The notes beneath the pieces are model-generated. The model was not told the origin of the DNA. It worked only from the letters and a program-made list of their open reading frames with translations, and ran no database searches. The position numbers and the translations under genes were made by a program. DNA of 64,000 nucleotides from Candidatus Amarobacter glycogenicus. GTDB taxonomy: Bacteria; Chloroflexota; Dehalococcoidia; Tepidiformales; Tepidiformaceae. Position 1 is the first letter of the stretch, and the number at the start of each line of letters is the position of its first letter. Below are positions 1 to 8,227 of the stretch, piece by piece. The stretch covers positions 124,001-188,000 of the forward strand of contig JADJZF010000001.1 in NCBI GenBank assembly GCA_016719395.1. The letters are read 5' to 3'.

Positions 1-4
1 CAAG

Positions 5-38
5 ACGCCCATTGCGATCGCAATGGGCGTTTCGTTTT
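5..38 (+). terminator. Intrinsic terminator of a gene left of the window
   Basis: Positions 5-30 are a perfect 26-base palindrome (arm ACGCCCATTGC around a GATC centre), followed on the + strand by TTCGTTTT. The T-rich tail on this strand suggests it ends a rightward transcript from outside the window. Read leftwards it lacks a U-tract, so it would be a weak terminator for the CoA-transferase that ends at 98. Confidence 0.6.
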
Positions 39-97
39 GGGTGGTTCGTTTCCAACACCCGCCAGGCGGTCGGCGGGGCACACCTCGTTCAGCTCTG

Positions 98-1372
98 CTA
101 AAGGACGATTCCGGCCGCCCGGAGTTGTTCGATCCTGGCGCTGGAAAGGCCCGCTTCGGCGAGGACCTCATCGGTATGCTCGCCGAGCATCGGACTCGGC
201 GACTGGGCTTCAAGCGGCGTTTCCGACATCTGGAATGGCGGGCCGACCATCTTCATCCCGCCCAGCATCGGGTGCTCCACGTGGACCTGGAGGCCATTGG
301 CGATCGTTTGTGGATGGTCGAAGAGTTCTTCGATGAAGAAGACCGGACCGGCCGGGACTCCGTGCTGCTCGAACCGCTGGCCCCACTCGTCCGTGGTCTT
401 CGTCCGGAAGAGCGCTTCGGCTTCGGCTACCAGCTCCGGCCCGCGGGTCTCCCAGCCCTCCGGGGCCATCACAAACGTGCCGTCCGGCTGGAACCGCGGG
501 TCCTTTATCCCCGTCGCCGCCATCACCTTGATCCGCAGCGCCATGCTCAGCGCGCCAACGGCGATGAATCCGTCCTTCGTCTGGTAAACGCGGTAATAGA
601 TGTTCCCCGCGGCCGCGGGCCTGAACATCTTGTGTACCCCTACCTGCTGGGTAAAGGTCTTCATCTCGCTGCGTGCCTGCTTCAGGCTCTCGAGCATCGG
701 CGGGATGACCTCGTCATCGAACATCTCGAGCCAGGTGAACTGGCTCGTCTGCATCGCCATGGCCGTCCCCATCAGGGTGCAGTCGATCCGCTGGCCCTTG
801 CCGGTCTTCTCCCGGTGGTAGAGCGCCGCGCAAATCGCGTTGGACATCTGGATTCCGGTGGCGTAGTCGCCAATGGCCGGGTACACGTACGTGGGGACGT
901 CCCCATCGAGCTTCGCCTCTCCTGCCATCAGGCCGGTCAGCGCCTGGACGACGATGTCGTAGCCGCCGCGCTTGGCGAGCGGACCCTTCTTACCGAAGGC
1001 CGTGTTCTCGCAGTAGACGATGTTCGGGTTGATCGCGCTCAGCGTCGGGTAGTCAATGCCGAGTTGTTCGGCAACCCCCGGACGATAGTTGATGATGACC
1101 ACGTCGCTGTCCTTCACCAGCGAGTGGATGACGGCCTGGGCCTCGGGTTGCGCCATGTCCATGGCCACGCCCCGTTTTCCCCGGTTCAGGCTCGCGAAAA
1201 CGCGCGATTCCTTCGGCACGAGTTCGACCATCAGGCGCCACGGTTCGCCAGCGATCGGTTCGAACTTCGTGACCTCGGCGCCCATATCGGCGAGATGCAT
1301 GCCGCAGAACGGCCCGGCGATGACCTGAGAGAACTCGAGCACCTTGACGCCCGAGAGTGGACCAGAAGCCAT
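98..1372 (-). CDS. CaiB/BaiF family CoA-transferase (class III)
   Basis: Class III CoA-transferase moving CoA between an acyl-CoA donor and a carboxylic acid in the cytoplasm; the substrate cannot be told. The 424-residue protein opens with the usual GVKVLEF strand and GAEVTKFE segment. The catalytic aspartate of the family lies in IGDYATG at residue 169, followed by the conserved TGKGQ turn, so the active site looks intact. The ATG at 1372 is preceded by a GGAGG-rich site; an in-frame TTG two codons upstream is less likely. It stands alone, separated from the stress-protein gene by a hairpin. Confidence 0.9.
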   Translation of the reverse strand: MASGPLSGVKVLEFSQVIAGPFCGMHLADMGAEVTKFEPIAGEPWRLMVELVPKESRVFASLNRGKRGVAMDMAQPEAQAVIHSLVKDSDVVIINYRPGVAEQLGIDYPTLSAINPNIVYCENTAFGKKGPLAKRGGYDIVVQALTGLMAGEAKLDGDVPTYVYPAIGDYATGIQMSNAICAALYHREKTGKGQRIDCTLMGTAMAMQTSQFTWLEMFDDEVIPPMLESLKQARSEMKTFTQQVGVHKMFRPAAAGNIYYRVYQTKDGFIAVGALSMALRIKVMAATGIKDPRFQPDGTFVMAPEGWETRGPELVAEAEALFRTKTTDEWGQRFEQHGVPAGPVFFIEELFDHPQTIANGLQVHVEHPMLGGMKMVGPPFQMSETPLEAQSPSPMLGEHTDEVLAEAGLSSARIEQLRAAGIVL

Positions 1373-1460
1373 GAACAACCCCCTCCCAACTGCAGAGTAG
1401 TAAGCCGCCGTATTCTAACGTGAACGTGAGGGTGCGCCAGTTCGCATCGTGCGCAGAGCC

Positions 1461-1490
1461 GAAGAGGGCGCCCGAAGGGGCGCCCTCTTC
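1461..1490. terminator. Strong hairpin between two leftward genes
   Basis: A perfect 13-base stem (GAAGAGGGCGCCC and its complement) closes a 4-base loop that reads CTTC on the minus strand. It sits 26 bases past the stress-protein stop. There is no clean U-tract, as is common in GC-rich genomes. Confidence 0.6.
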
Positions 1491-1515
1491 CTTCGTTTGA
1501 GAGTGTTCGCGAGTG

Positions 1516-2349
1516 TCAACTCGCCCGCGGGACCACCAGAACGGGCCGCTTCGCGCCGTGCACCACGCGGTCCGTGGTGCTCCCGAGGGCGAGGCGTTTA
1601 CCAAGCCCCTTCCCGGAAGACGTGAGCACGATGAGCGCGGCGTCGATCTCTTCGCTTGCTTCGAGCAACGCGTTTGTCGCATCTCCCATGCGCAGGAGCG
1701 TCTTCTCTCCCGCCTTCGCCACGCTGGCCAGGTAGCTCTTGGCTGCCTCTTCCATCGTGGTTGCGAGGTCCGCCGGGTACGTCGCGAACTCGACGCCGAC
1801 CGCGGGAGGAATGCTGTAAGTGCGCAGCATCACGATGGGGCGGCCTTCCTTCGCTGCGAGTGCCCGCGCCGCGGCAAGCCCCCGTTCCGCCTCTTCAGAG
1901 CCATCAAGGCCGACGAGGATGGGCTGGCCGGCACGCGGTGCGTGGGGCTCGTCGGCCCCGGGCTCGATGAGGACTGGGACGCCGGCGCCACGCACGATCT
2001 TGTCCGCGACGCTGCCGATGATCATCGCCCGGAAGCCTCCGCGGCCGTGGGAGCCGATGACGATCCCGGCCGCCGTAACCGAAGCCGAAAGCACTTCTTC
2101 GGCAGCGGGACCCGCGAGGACCTGGCAATCAACCTTGCCGAGCCCGTGCCGCGCGGCCAGTTCAGCGGCGTAGCTCTGGAACAACTCCGCTGCCTTCGCC
2201 CGCGCTTCCGGCCTGGTTTCGGAGTCGATGACGTGGACGAACTTCAGAGGCGCACCGGTCAACTTTGAGTACCAGGTCGCGGCTGGAAGCGCATGCTCGG
2301 CAACTTTCGAACCGTCGAGCGGGACAAGGATAGGCTTGGGATCGGGCAC
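1516..2349 (-). CDS. Tandem universal stress protein (two UspA domains)
   Basis: A 277-residue protein made of two UspA domains, roughly residues 1-135 and 140-277, each starting with a hydrophobic strand plus LDGS (ILVPLDGS; ILVGLDGS). The first domain keeps the nucleotide-binding pattern G-x2-G-x9-GS (in GSHGRGG...GS). In the second the first glycine is replaced (TSSG...GS), so it may bind nucleotide less well. Such proteins are cytoplasmic stress and survival factors. I chose GTG 2349 because GAGGTG lies just upstream and the protein then begins directly at the first strand; an ATG at 2385 would add 12 residues. Confidence 0.88.
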   Translation of the reverse strand: MPDPKPILVPLDGSKVAEHALPAATWYSKLTGAPLKFVHVIDSETRPEARAKAAELFQSYAAELAARHGLGKVDCQVLAGPAAEEVLSASVTAAGIVIGSHGRGGFRAMIIGSVADKIVRGAGVPVLIEPGADEPHAPRAGQPILVGLDGSEEAERGLAAARALAAKEGRPIVMLRTYSIPPAVGVEFATYPADLATTMEEAAKSYLASVAKAGEKTLLRMGDATNALLEASEEIDAALIVLTSSGKGLGKRLALGSTTDRVVHGAKRPVLVVPRAS

Positions 2350-2462
2350 GGGGGCACCTCGCATCTTTGCTGGTTGCGCAAGCATGAATCATTCGAGCGC
2401 CGCAGGCGAGCGCCACCAGGCCCCTGCCCCCCGGCCTATCGGGCGTTCAGTGGTGTACCAAT

Positions 2463-2506
2463 GGCCACCGGCAGGCCACGAACGTTGCGGGCGTGAGCCG
2501 GTGGCC
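2463..2506. terminator. Terminator-like inverted repeat downstream of the GNAT gene
   Basis: GGCCACCGGC at 2463-2472 pairs perfectly with GCCGGTGGCC at 2497-2506 around a 24-base loop. It lies just past the stop of the leftward GNAT gene and before the stress-protein gene. There is no U-tract. Confidence 0.35.
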
Positions 2507-2526
2507 CCGGGTTCCGGCTCCGCCTG

Positions 2527-3003
2527 TCACTCCCTGGCGAGGTTCGAGAGGGCCTCCCCCGTCACCCGGTAGGTAGTCCACTCGTCCATCGAGACGGCGC
2601 CGAGCGCCCGGTAAAAGGCAATCGAGGGCTCGTTCCAATCCAGTACCGCCCATTCGAGGCGGGCGCAGTCGCGTTCGACCGCTAGCCGGGCGAGCGCCGA
2701 AAGCAGCGCCTTCCCGTACCCCTGGCCGCGCAACTCCGGCCGGACGAACAGGTCCTCCAGGTAGATGCCCGGTTTGCCCTCCCACGTGCTGAAGTTGTGG
2801 AAGAACAGCGCGAAACCGGCACTGGCGCCGGAGTCGGTCTCCGCGAGGATCACTTCGGCGTAGGGCCTTGGGCCGAAGAGGTGCCCGCCCAGGGTCTCCC
2901 AGTCCAGCCGGACGGCCTCGGGTTCCCGCTCGTACTCAGCGAGGCCATGGATGAGTTCGATGATGGTGTCCAGGTCTGCTTCGGTCGCCGGGCGGAGTGC
3001 CAT
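2527..3003 (-). CDS. GNAT-family N-acetyltransferase (diamine acetyltransferase-like)
   Basis: A 158-residue single-domain acetyltransferase using acetyl-CoA. The sequence FFHNFSTW...GIYLEDLFVRP followed by RGQGYGKALL is the acetyl-CoA binding motif A of the spermidine/spermine-acetyltransferase-like branch, and VLDWNEPSIAFYRALGA is the C-terminal signature of that branch. The substrate is likely a polyamine or small amine, but this is inference. It starts 5 bases after the homoserine kinase stop and is probably co-transcribed with it. Confidence 0.87.
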   Translation of the reverse strand: MALRPATEADLDTIIELIHGLAEYEREPEAVRLDWETLGGHLFGPRPYAEVILAETDSGASAGFALFFHNFSTWEGKPGIYLEDLFVRPELRGQGYGKALLSALARLAVERDCARLEWAVLDWNEPSIAFYRALGAVSMDEWTTYRVTGEALSNLARE

Positions 3004-3008
3004 CGCTC

Positions 3009-3911
3009 TCAGACGAGCTCGACTTTCGAAATGGTGGCGCCTTCGCGCGCGATCCTTGTCACCAGTGAACGTCCCGAGTACCCCTGCGCTTCGGCTGTGG
3101 CGAGCATCGCGGCAGCGATCTCGCGGGACTGGCCTTCGGGACAGATGGCCGCCACCGAGCTGCCCGCTCCGCTCAGCCAGGCCGCGTGCGCGCCGGCGCC
3201 ACGCGCCGCAGCGAAGACATCGAACAGCGGCGGGAAGAGGCCCGCGCGCTGCCGCTGGTGGATGCGATCGTCTGTCGCTTCCGCCAGCAGTTCCATTCGG
3301 CCAGATGCCATCGCAGCGACGAAGAGCGCGGCGCGCCCGGTGTTATGCACGGTGTCGGCCTTCGAGTATTGCTCCGGCAGGGCCTTCCGTGCTTCTTTCG
3401 TGGGCATGGAGTGGTCCGGGATCAGGATGGCCATCGCCGCATCCTGGGGGTACTTGCAGTCGGCTCGCAGGTAGTGTCCGTCGGCTGCCTGGACGCACAC
3501 CTGCATGCCGCCGAACAGCGCCGGACAGGCATTGTCGCCATGGCCTTCGAGTTCGCTGGCGATGTCCAGCATCTGCCCCTCGTCCATCGCCCCGCGCTCA
3601 AACTCGTTCACTGCAACAACTCCGGCCACCCGCGCGACCGCACTCGCGCCGAGTCCTCGCCCGAGCGGGATCGAAACGTGATACCGCGCTCGGACGCCGT
3701 TCGGCGCTGGCCGGCCGATGTGCTGGTAGGTCTGCCGGATCGCCGTGAGCACCATCTTCTCGCCGACATCGTCGGTCGGCGGCTCCTCGGCATCTCCGAA
3801 AGTGACCGTGATCGATGCGAACATGTCCAGTGCCAGACCGAGGCAGTCGAATCCGGCGCCGAGGTTGGCGCTGGTGGCCGGGACACGGACAGTGATGGCG
3901 GTAGATTCCAT
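3009..3911 (-). CDS. thrB: Homoserine kinase
   Basis: GHMP-family kinase that phosphorylates L-homoserine in threonine synthesis. The 300-residue protein has the N-terminal VRVPATSANLGAGFD strand-loop and the ATP loop IPLGRGLGASA, both diagnostic for ThrB; length matches the family. ATG 3911 follows a GGGAG site and gives the standard N-terminus; the open frame continues upstream but is not conserved-looking. The gene diverges from the nucleotidyltransferase at 4070 and is followed by the GNAT gene. No other threonine gene is in the window. Confidence 0.92.
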   Translation of the reverse strand: MESTAITVRVPATSANLGAGFDCLGLALDMFASITVTFGDAEEPPTDDVGEKMVLTAIRQTYQHIGRPAPNGVRARYHVSIPLGRGLGASAVARVAGVVAVNEFERGAMDEGQMLDIASELEGHGDNACPALFGGMQVCVQAADGHYLRADCKYPQDAAMAILIPDHSMPTKEARKALPEQYSKADTVHNTGRAALFVAAMASGRMELLAEATDDRIHQRQRAGLFPPLFDVFAAARGAGAHAAWLSGAGSSVAAICPEGQSREIAAAMLATAEAQGYSGRSLVTRIAREGATISKVELV

Positions 3912-4069
3912 GGAGCGCTCCCAGGTTTCGAAGCCGCCATGATACCTGCCCCTGCCCAACCGGGAACGAGCCACCGGTTCGCCCGGCCGGCATCGCGCCA
4001 ACACCGGTGACTCGGCGCCGGCCGGTGGCGCTACTATGGGCGCGTGAAGCTGACTCCCTCCGCCGCTCG

Positions 4070-4792
4070 ATGCGTGCCGTGATCCTCGCCGCCGGTGATG
4101 GCGGAAGGCTCGAACCTCACACCTCAGCACTCCCGAAACCGCTCATCCCGATCTGCGGCCGCCCCTTGATCGCGTTCACCCTCGATGCCCTGGCGGAAAC
4201 CGGGGTTTCGGAGGTCGTGGTGGTGACCGGGTACCGGGAGGCACAGCTCCGCGACGGCGTGGAGGCGATCGGTCGAGGGCGCCTCCGCCTCACGTTCGTG
4301 ACGAATGCCCGGTTCCATTCCGGAGCTTCGCTCTCCCTCCGCGCGGCACGCGAATCGTGCGGAGAGGAACCGTTCCTGCTCCTGATGGCCGACCATCTGC
4401 TATCCGCTGCCATCGTGGAGCCGCTCATCGCTGCTCCACGCCCCCCGGGCCTGTCGCTCGTCGCGGCTGACGCGGAGCCCTGGCCCCACGACTACGTCGA
4501 CGAAGCCACGCGGCTGAGGTTCGGCGCCGATGGAATGACCGCTGCCGCCATCGGCAAACACGTGTCCCCCTGGGACGCGCTCGACACCGGCGCCTTCCTC
4601 CTCGCCCCGGAGGCCTGGTCCGCAGTCGAGGACTCCCCGGAGGACTGCGAACTATCCGTGATCTTCGGCGAGCTCGCGAAGCGGGATATGCTTCACGCCG
4701 TGGATGTTTCCGGGGCGAGCTGGTACGACGTCGACACGGTCGAGGACCTGGAGGCCGCGAGCAGGTTGATCGCGGCTGGCGCCAGCCGATGA
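4070..4792 (+). CDS. Sugar/inositol-phosphate nucleotidyltransferase (IPCT-like)
   Basis: A 240-residue nucleotidyltransferase with the activation loop LAAGDGGRL and catalytic-loop PKP (about residues 7-24). Beyond the generic fold, the segments LLMADH, YVDEATRL and IGKHVSPWDALDTGAFLL resemble CTP:inositol-1-phosphate cytidylyltransferase, the N-terminal half of archaeal IPCT/DIPPS. It would make CDP-inositol from CTP and inositol-1-phosphate. Its stop overlaps by 4 bases (ATGA) the gene for a CDP-alcohol phosphotransferase, the partner expected in that pathway. Phosphocholine cytidylyltransferase is the main alternative. ATG 4070 is the conserved start. Confidence 0.78.
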   Translation: MRAVILAAGDGGRLEPHTSALPKPLIPICGRPLIAFTLDALAETGVSEVVVVTGYREAQLRDGVEAIGRGRLRLTFVTNARFHSGASLSLRAARESCGEEPFLLLMADHLLSAAIVEPLIAAPRPPGLSLVAADAEPWPHDYVDEATRLRFGADGMTAAAIGKHVSPWDALDTGAFLLAPEAWSAVEDSPEDCELSVIFGELAKRDMLHAVDVSGASWYDVDTVEDLEAASRLIAAGASR

Positions 4793-5421
4793 CCTATGAC
4801 GGCATCGTCTCGCGGTACCTCAACCGCCCCTTGAGCCGGCCCCTGGCGCGGGTGCTCAGGCGGACTCCGCTCACCCCGAACATCGTGACCTCATTCACTC
4901 TTCTGCTCGCCCTGGCCAGCGGCGGGGCGATAGCTACCGGATGGAACATCGCCGGTGGGATTGCCATCCAGGCCGTCAGCGTGCTCGATGGCGTGGACGG
5001 CGAACTGGCGCGTTTGAAGAACATGGCGACGCGGTTCGGCGGCGTTTTCGACGCTGTGACGGACCGCTACGCCGATGCCGCCATCCTCGCCGGAATGACC
5101 GTGTTCGCCGTCCGCTTCGAAGGCCACTCCCACCCGGAATTCGTAGGCATGCTCGCGCTTTCGGCGGCGCTCATCGTCAGTTACAGCCGCGCGCGAATAG
5201 AAGCCGATCTGCCCGACGTCATCGAATCGGGCCGACTCGATTCGGTCTTTGGCCTCGCCAGCCGCGACGTGCGGTCGCTGATCGCGGCCATCGGGACCGT
5301 GGTGGGGCAGTGCTACTGGACGCTCATCGTGTTGGCAGCCGTCTCCGCCCTGACCGTCGCCTGGCGGCTGGTCTACCTGCGTGTCACGGTCGGTAGTCGC
5401 CGGTTCCCCACGGAAACCTAG
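4789..5421 (+). CDS. CDP-alcohol phosphatidyltransferase (DIPPS-like)
   Basis: A 210-residue integral membrane enzyme transferring a phosphoalcohol from a CDP-alcohol to an acceptor. The full signature D-x2-DG-x2-AR-x8-G-x3-D-x3-D is present starting at DGVDGELAR (about residue 67), with all metal-binding aspartates. Several hydrophobic segments flank it. Overlap with the upstream IPCT-like gene points to use of CDP-inositol and inositol-phosphate to make di-myo-inositol phosphate phosphate, a heat or salt solute; a phosphatidylinositol-type lipid synthase is the alternative. The gene converges on an enoyl-CoA hydratase 16 bases away. Confidence 0.82.
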   Translation: MTYDGIVSRYLNRPLSRPLARVLRRTPLTPNIVTSFTLLLALASGGAIATGWNIAGGIAIQAVSVLDGVDGELARLKNMATRFGGVFDAVTDRYADAAILAGMTVFAVRFEGHSHPEFVGMLALSAALIVSYSRARIEADLPDVIESGRLDSVFGLASRDVRSLIAAIGTVVGQCYWTLIVLAAVSALTVAWRLVYLRVTVGSRRFPTET

Positions 5422-5437
5422 GTCGGCCGGTTCGCGC

Positions 5438-6229
5438 CTAGAACTGTGACCAGTTCGGGTCGCGCTTCTCCAGGAATGAGCGGACACCCTCCTGGAATTC
5501 CGGTGCCCGCAGGCAGGCCTTCTGGTTTACCCATTCGAATTCCAGCTGTTGTTCCAGCGTGGCCGTCTGGGAGTTGTGGAGCGCCCGGCGCGTGTAGATC
5601 ATGGCTGAAGGCGGTGAGTTCGCGATGCCACGTGCCAGGGAGAGGGCCGCGTCCATCAGTTCTTCGTGAGGCACCACCCTGGAGACGAGCCCCATGTTGA
5701 GTGCTTCCGTGGCATCGACCATTCGCCCCGTGAAGAACATCTCGGAGGCGCGCTCCGGGCCGATGAGGCGCGGGAGGAACCACGAGAGCCCGCAATCGGG
5801 CGCGAGCGCACGCTTGATGAATACGGTGCTGAAGCGCGCCTGCTCGCTCGCGATACGGATGTCGAAAGCGGAGCAGAAACCCAGCCCGCCTCCGACGGCA
5901 ACGCCGTTGACGGCTGCGATCGTCGGTTTATCGCAGCCGCGCAGGTTCAGGATAGTGCGGCCCACCTCGCCGATAGGGTCGACGGCGTTCCAACGCTTGC
6001 TGTTTTCGTTGGCCCCTCCGCTGCCGACGGCCTGGAGGTCGGCGCCGGCATTCCACGCGCGGCCTTCGCCTGTCACAACGAAGGCGCGGACCCGGTCATC
6101 CGCGCGGCCTTCGAGGAGCGCGGCGTTGAATTCGGCGAGCAAGGTTCCGCCGAGCGAGTTCATGCGTTCGGGGCGGTTGAATCTGATGACCATGACGCCA
6201 TCGGTGGTGTCGACGATACAGTCGCCCAT
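5438..6229 (-). CDS. Enoyl-CoA hydratase/isomerase family protein
   Basis: Crotonase-fold protein of 263 residues for hydration or isomerisation of an enoyl-CoA. N-terminal VMVIRFNRPERMNSLG, the oxyanion-hole segment WNAGADLQAVG and the helix AVNGVAVGGGLGFCSAFDIRIA are in order, and the later segment DCGLSWFLPRLIG follows. The glutamate pair of true hydratases is not obvious, so an isomerase or other crotonase reaction is possible. ATG 6229 gives the family N-terminus; the frame is open further upstream without homology. It diverges from the glycosyltransferase at 6379. Confidence 0.88.
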   Translation of the reverse strand: MGDCIVDTTDGVMVIRFNRPERMNSLGGTLLAEFNAALLEGRADDRVRAFVVTGEGRAWNAGADLQAVGSGGANENSKRWNAVDPIGEVGRTILNLRGCDKPTIAAVNGVAVGGGLGFCSAFDIRIASEQARFSTVFIKRALAPDCGLSWFLPRLIGPERASEMFFTGRMVDATEALNMGLVSRVVPHEELMDAALSLARGIANSPPSAMIYTRRALHNSQTATLEQQLEFEWVNQKACLRAPEFQEGVRSFLEKRDPNWSQF

Positions 6230-6378
6230 TGGTGTGGCTCCTTCGAGGCGAGTTTTGGTGCCGCGATTGTGGCGTCTCGCGCAAGGAAACGAAAGCGCCG
6301 GTAGTGGGGCCTCGCCCGCGTGTGATCGCACAACCTCCCTGATGGCGCCTTTACCGCCTCAGCCCGACAATCTGGCGA

Positions 6379-7101
6379 ATGGCCACCCGAGTTGATGTTG
6401 TCATCCCCTGCTACAACGAGGTGACGGTCCTCGAGCAGAGCGTCCTCACCACGCTCGCACTGTTTGAGCAGAACACCCAGTACGACTGGCGCCTGGTCAT
6501 CGCCGACAACGGGTCGAACGACGGCACATCGGAACTCGCTCGCGACCTCGATGCGCGGTTCGAACGGGTGAAGGCACTGGTCCTGACCGTGAAAGGGCGC
6601 GGCCTCGCCCTCCGCGAAGCCTGGCTCACGAGTGACGCGGATATCGTCAGCTATATGGATGTCGACCTCAGCACCGACATCAACCATCTGCCGGAGCTTG
6701 TCACCATGGTCGCCGAACGGGGTTGCGATGTCGCTATCGGCTCCCGGTTGGCAAAGGGCTCGAAGACCGACCGGCAGCTCAAGCGAGAGATCACGTCCCG
6801 CGGATATGTGGCGCTCATCCGGATGACGTTCCCCCGGCTCAAGATCTCCGATGCCCAGTGCGGCTTCAAAGCGCTCAACCGCAAGGCTGTCCTCGCAGTC
6901 GTGCCCCAAATCGAAAACCGAATGTGGTTCTTCGATACGGAGCTCCTCATCCTTGCGCACCAGGCTGGGCTCAAGATCTGCGAGTTGCCAGTCCGCTGGG
7001 TGGAAGATACAGACACGAAGGTCAAGATCATCAGCACCGCCACGGAAGACATCCGCGGCCTGCTGCGCATGCGGTTCCGGCGGAAGACCCGGCCCTCCTG
7101 A
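6379..7101 (+). CDS. Family 2 glycosyltransferase (dolichol-phosphate mannosyltransferase-like)
   Basis: A 240-residue GT-A glycosyltransferase. It begins with VDVVIPCYNE, has NGSNDGT for nucleotide binding, and a DVDLSTD metal-binding acidic motif around residue 95. The segment DAQCGFKALNR is typical of polyprenol-phosphate mannosyl/glucosyltransferases of the DPM1 type without C-terminal membrane helices. It likely loads a sugar onto a lipid carrier at the membrane face. It lies between a divergent hydratase gene and an HtrA-like gene, neither of which explains its substrate. Confidence 0.88.
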   Translation: MATRVDVVIPCYNEVTVLEQSVLTTLALFEQNTQYDWRLVIADNGSNDGTSELARDLDARFERVKALVLTVKGRGLALREAWLTSDADIVSYMDVDLSTDINHLPELVTMVAERGCDVAIGSRLAKGSKTDRQLKREITSRGYVALIRMTFPRLKISDAQCGFKALNRKAVLAVVPQIENRMWFFDTELLILAHQAGLKICELPVRWVEDTDTKVKIISTATEDIRGLLRMRFRRKTRPS

Positions 7102-7223
7102 CGCTGCCCTCCCCATTTGACTAGCGCTGGAACCGCTCTCCCGGGCGGTCACGCCGCCGCCTACGGGTGCGAATCTCGTCCCAGCACACCGAGCCGGGAC
7201 CGGCTCGCTGGAGGTTTAGCCCC

Positions 7224-8132
7224 ATGTCCACCGAATCCACCACCCTCGCCCAGGTCTCCGCGGGCTTTGCGGCGGCCGTCGAAACTGCCGGCGCGTCCAC
7301 GGTCCTGGTCAATGCCCGGCGGCGCATTCCCGCCAGCGGCGTCGTCTGGTCGGCGGACGGCACGATCGTCACTGCCCATCACGTCATCGAACGTGATGAA
7401 GTCGAGGTCGTCCTGGCCGATGGCTCGAAGCACCAGGCCACGGTTGCCGGCCGTGACCCAGGCTCCGATATCGCCGTCCTGAAGATAGGGCCGGCGGGGC
7501 TCACCCCGGCACTTCGGGCGCCCGCCGGCTCCGCGAAAGTCGGCAACCTGGTTCTCGCCGTCGGCCGGCCGTCCCTGGAAGGCCCGATGGCGTCGCTCGG
7601 CGTCGTGGGGGCGATCGGCGGTCCATGGCGCACCTTCCGCGGAGGCGAGGTCGAAGGCTACATCCGCACGGACACCACTTTCTTTCCCGGCTTCTCCGGC
7701 GGACCGCTGGTCGATGCCGAGGGCCGGGTCGTCGGCATCAACAGCGCACGCCTCGGCCGCGGCGCCGGGCTAACAGTCCCCGTTGCGGCAGTCGAGCGCA
7801 TCGCGGCGGACTTGCTCGCCGGCGGACAGGTCCGCCGTGCCTACCTGGGCATCAGCAGCCAGGTGGCCAGGCTCCCCGTGGCACTCGCCGCCCTGGCCGG
7901 CGGACGCGAGACCGGCCTCCTGATCATCTCCGTGGAGCCCGACAGCCCGGCCGACGCCGCAGGCGTCCTCATCGGCGATATCCTCATCGAACTCGGCGGT
8001 CAACCTGTCGATGACACGGATTCGCTGCAGGCTCAGCTCGGCCCATCGCACATTGGCCAGGCGACCCCGGCTTCGGTCTTGCGGGGCGGAGAACGGAAGG
8101 ACCTCACCGTTACCATCGGCGAACGTTCTTGA
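7224..8132 (+). CDS. HtrA/DegP-like trypsin-family serine protease with one PDZ domain
   Basis: A 302-residue protease with the chymotrypsin-like triad: His53 in TAHHVIE, Asp82 in SDIAVLKI and Ser158 in GFSGGPLVD. One PDZ domain occupies about residues 215-295 (GLLIISVEPDSPADAAGV). The protein has no evident signal peptide or membrane anchor, unusual for the family, so it may act in the cytoplasm. ATG 7224 follows GGAGG at 7211-7215. The next gene, an atypical LuxR regulator, begins 95 bases downstream, suggesting a functional pair. Confidence 0.87.
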   Translation: MSTESTTLAQVSAGFAAAVETAGASTVLVNARRRIPASGVVWSADGTIVTAHHVIERDEVEVVLADGSKHQATVAGRDPGSDIAVLKIGPAGLTPALRAPAGSAKVGNLVLAVGRPSLEGPMASLGVVGAIGGPWRTFRGGEVEGYIRTDTTFFPGFSGGPLVDAEGRVVGINSARLGRGAGLTVPVAAVERIAADLLAGGQVRRAYLGISSQVARLPVALAALAGGRETGLLIISVEPDSPADAAGVLIGDILIELGGQPVDDTDSLQAQLGPSHIGQATPASVLRGGERKDLTVTIGERS

Positions 8133-8227
8133 CGCTCCTGCGGGAGGGCTTGCGGCATCGCGGGCCCTCCTCCGAAAGGAGCACGAAGCCCCGGCCCCGG
8201 AATGCTAAGCTCAGTGAACAGGTATCG

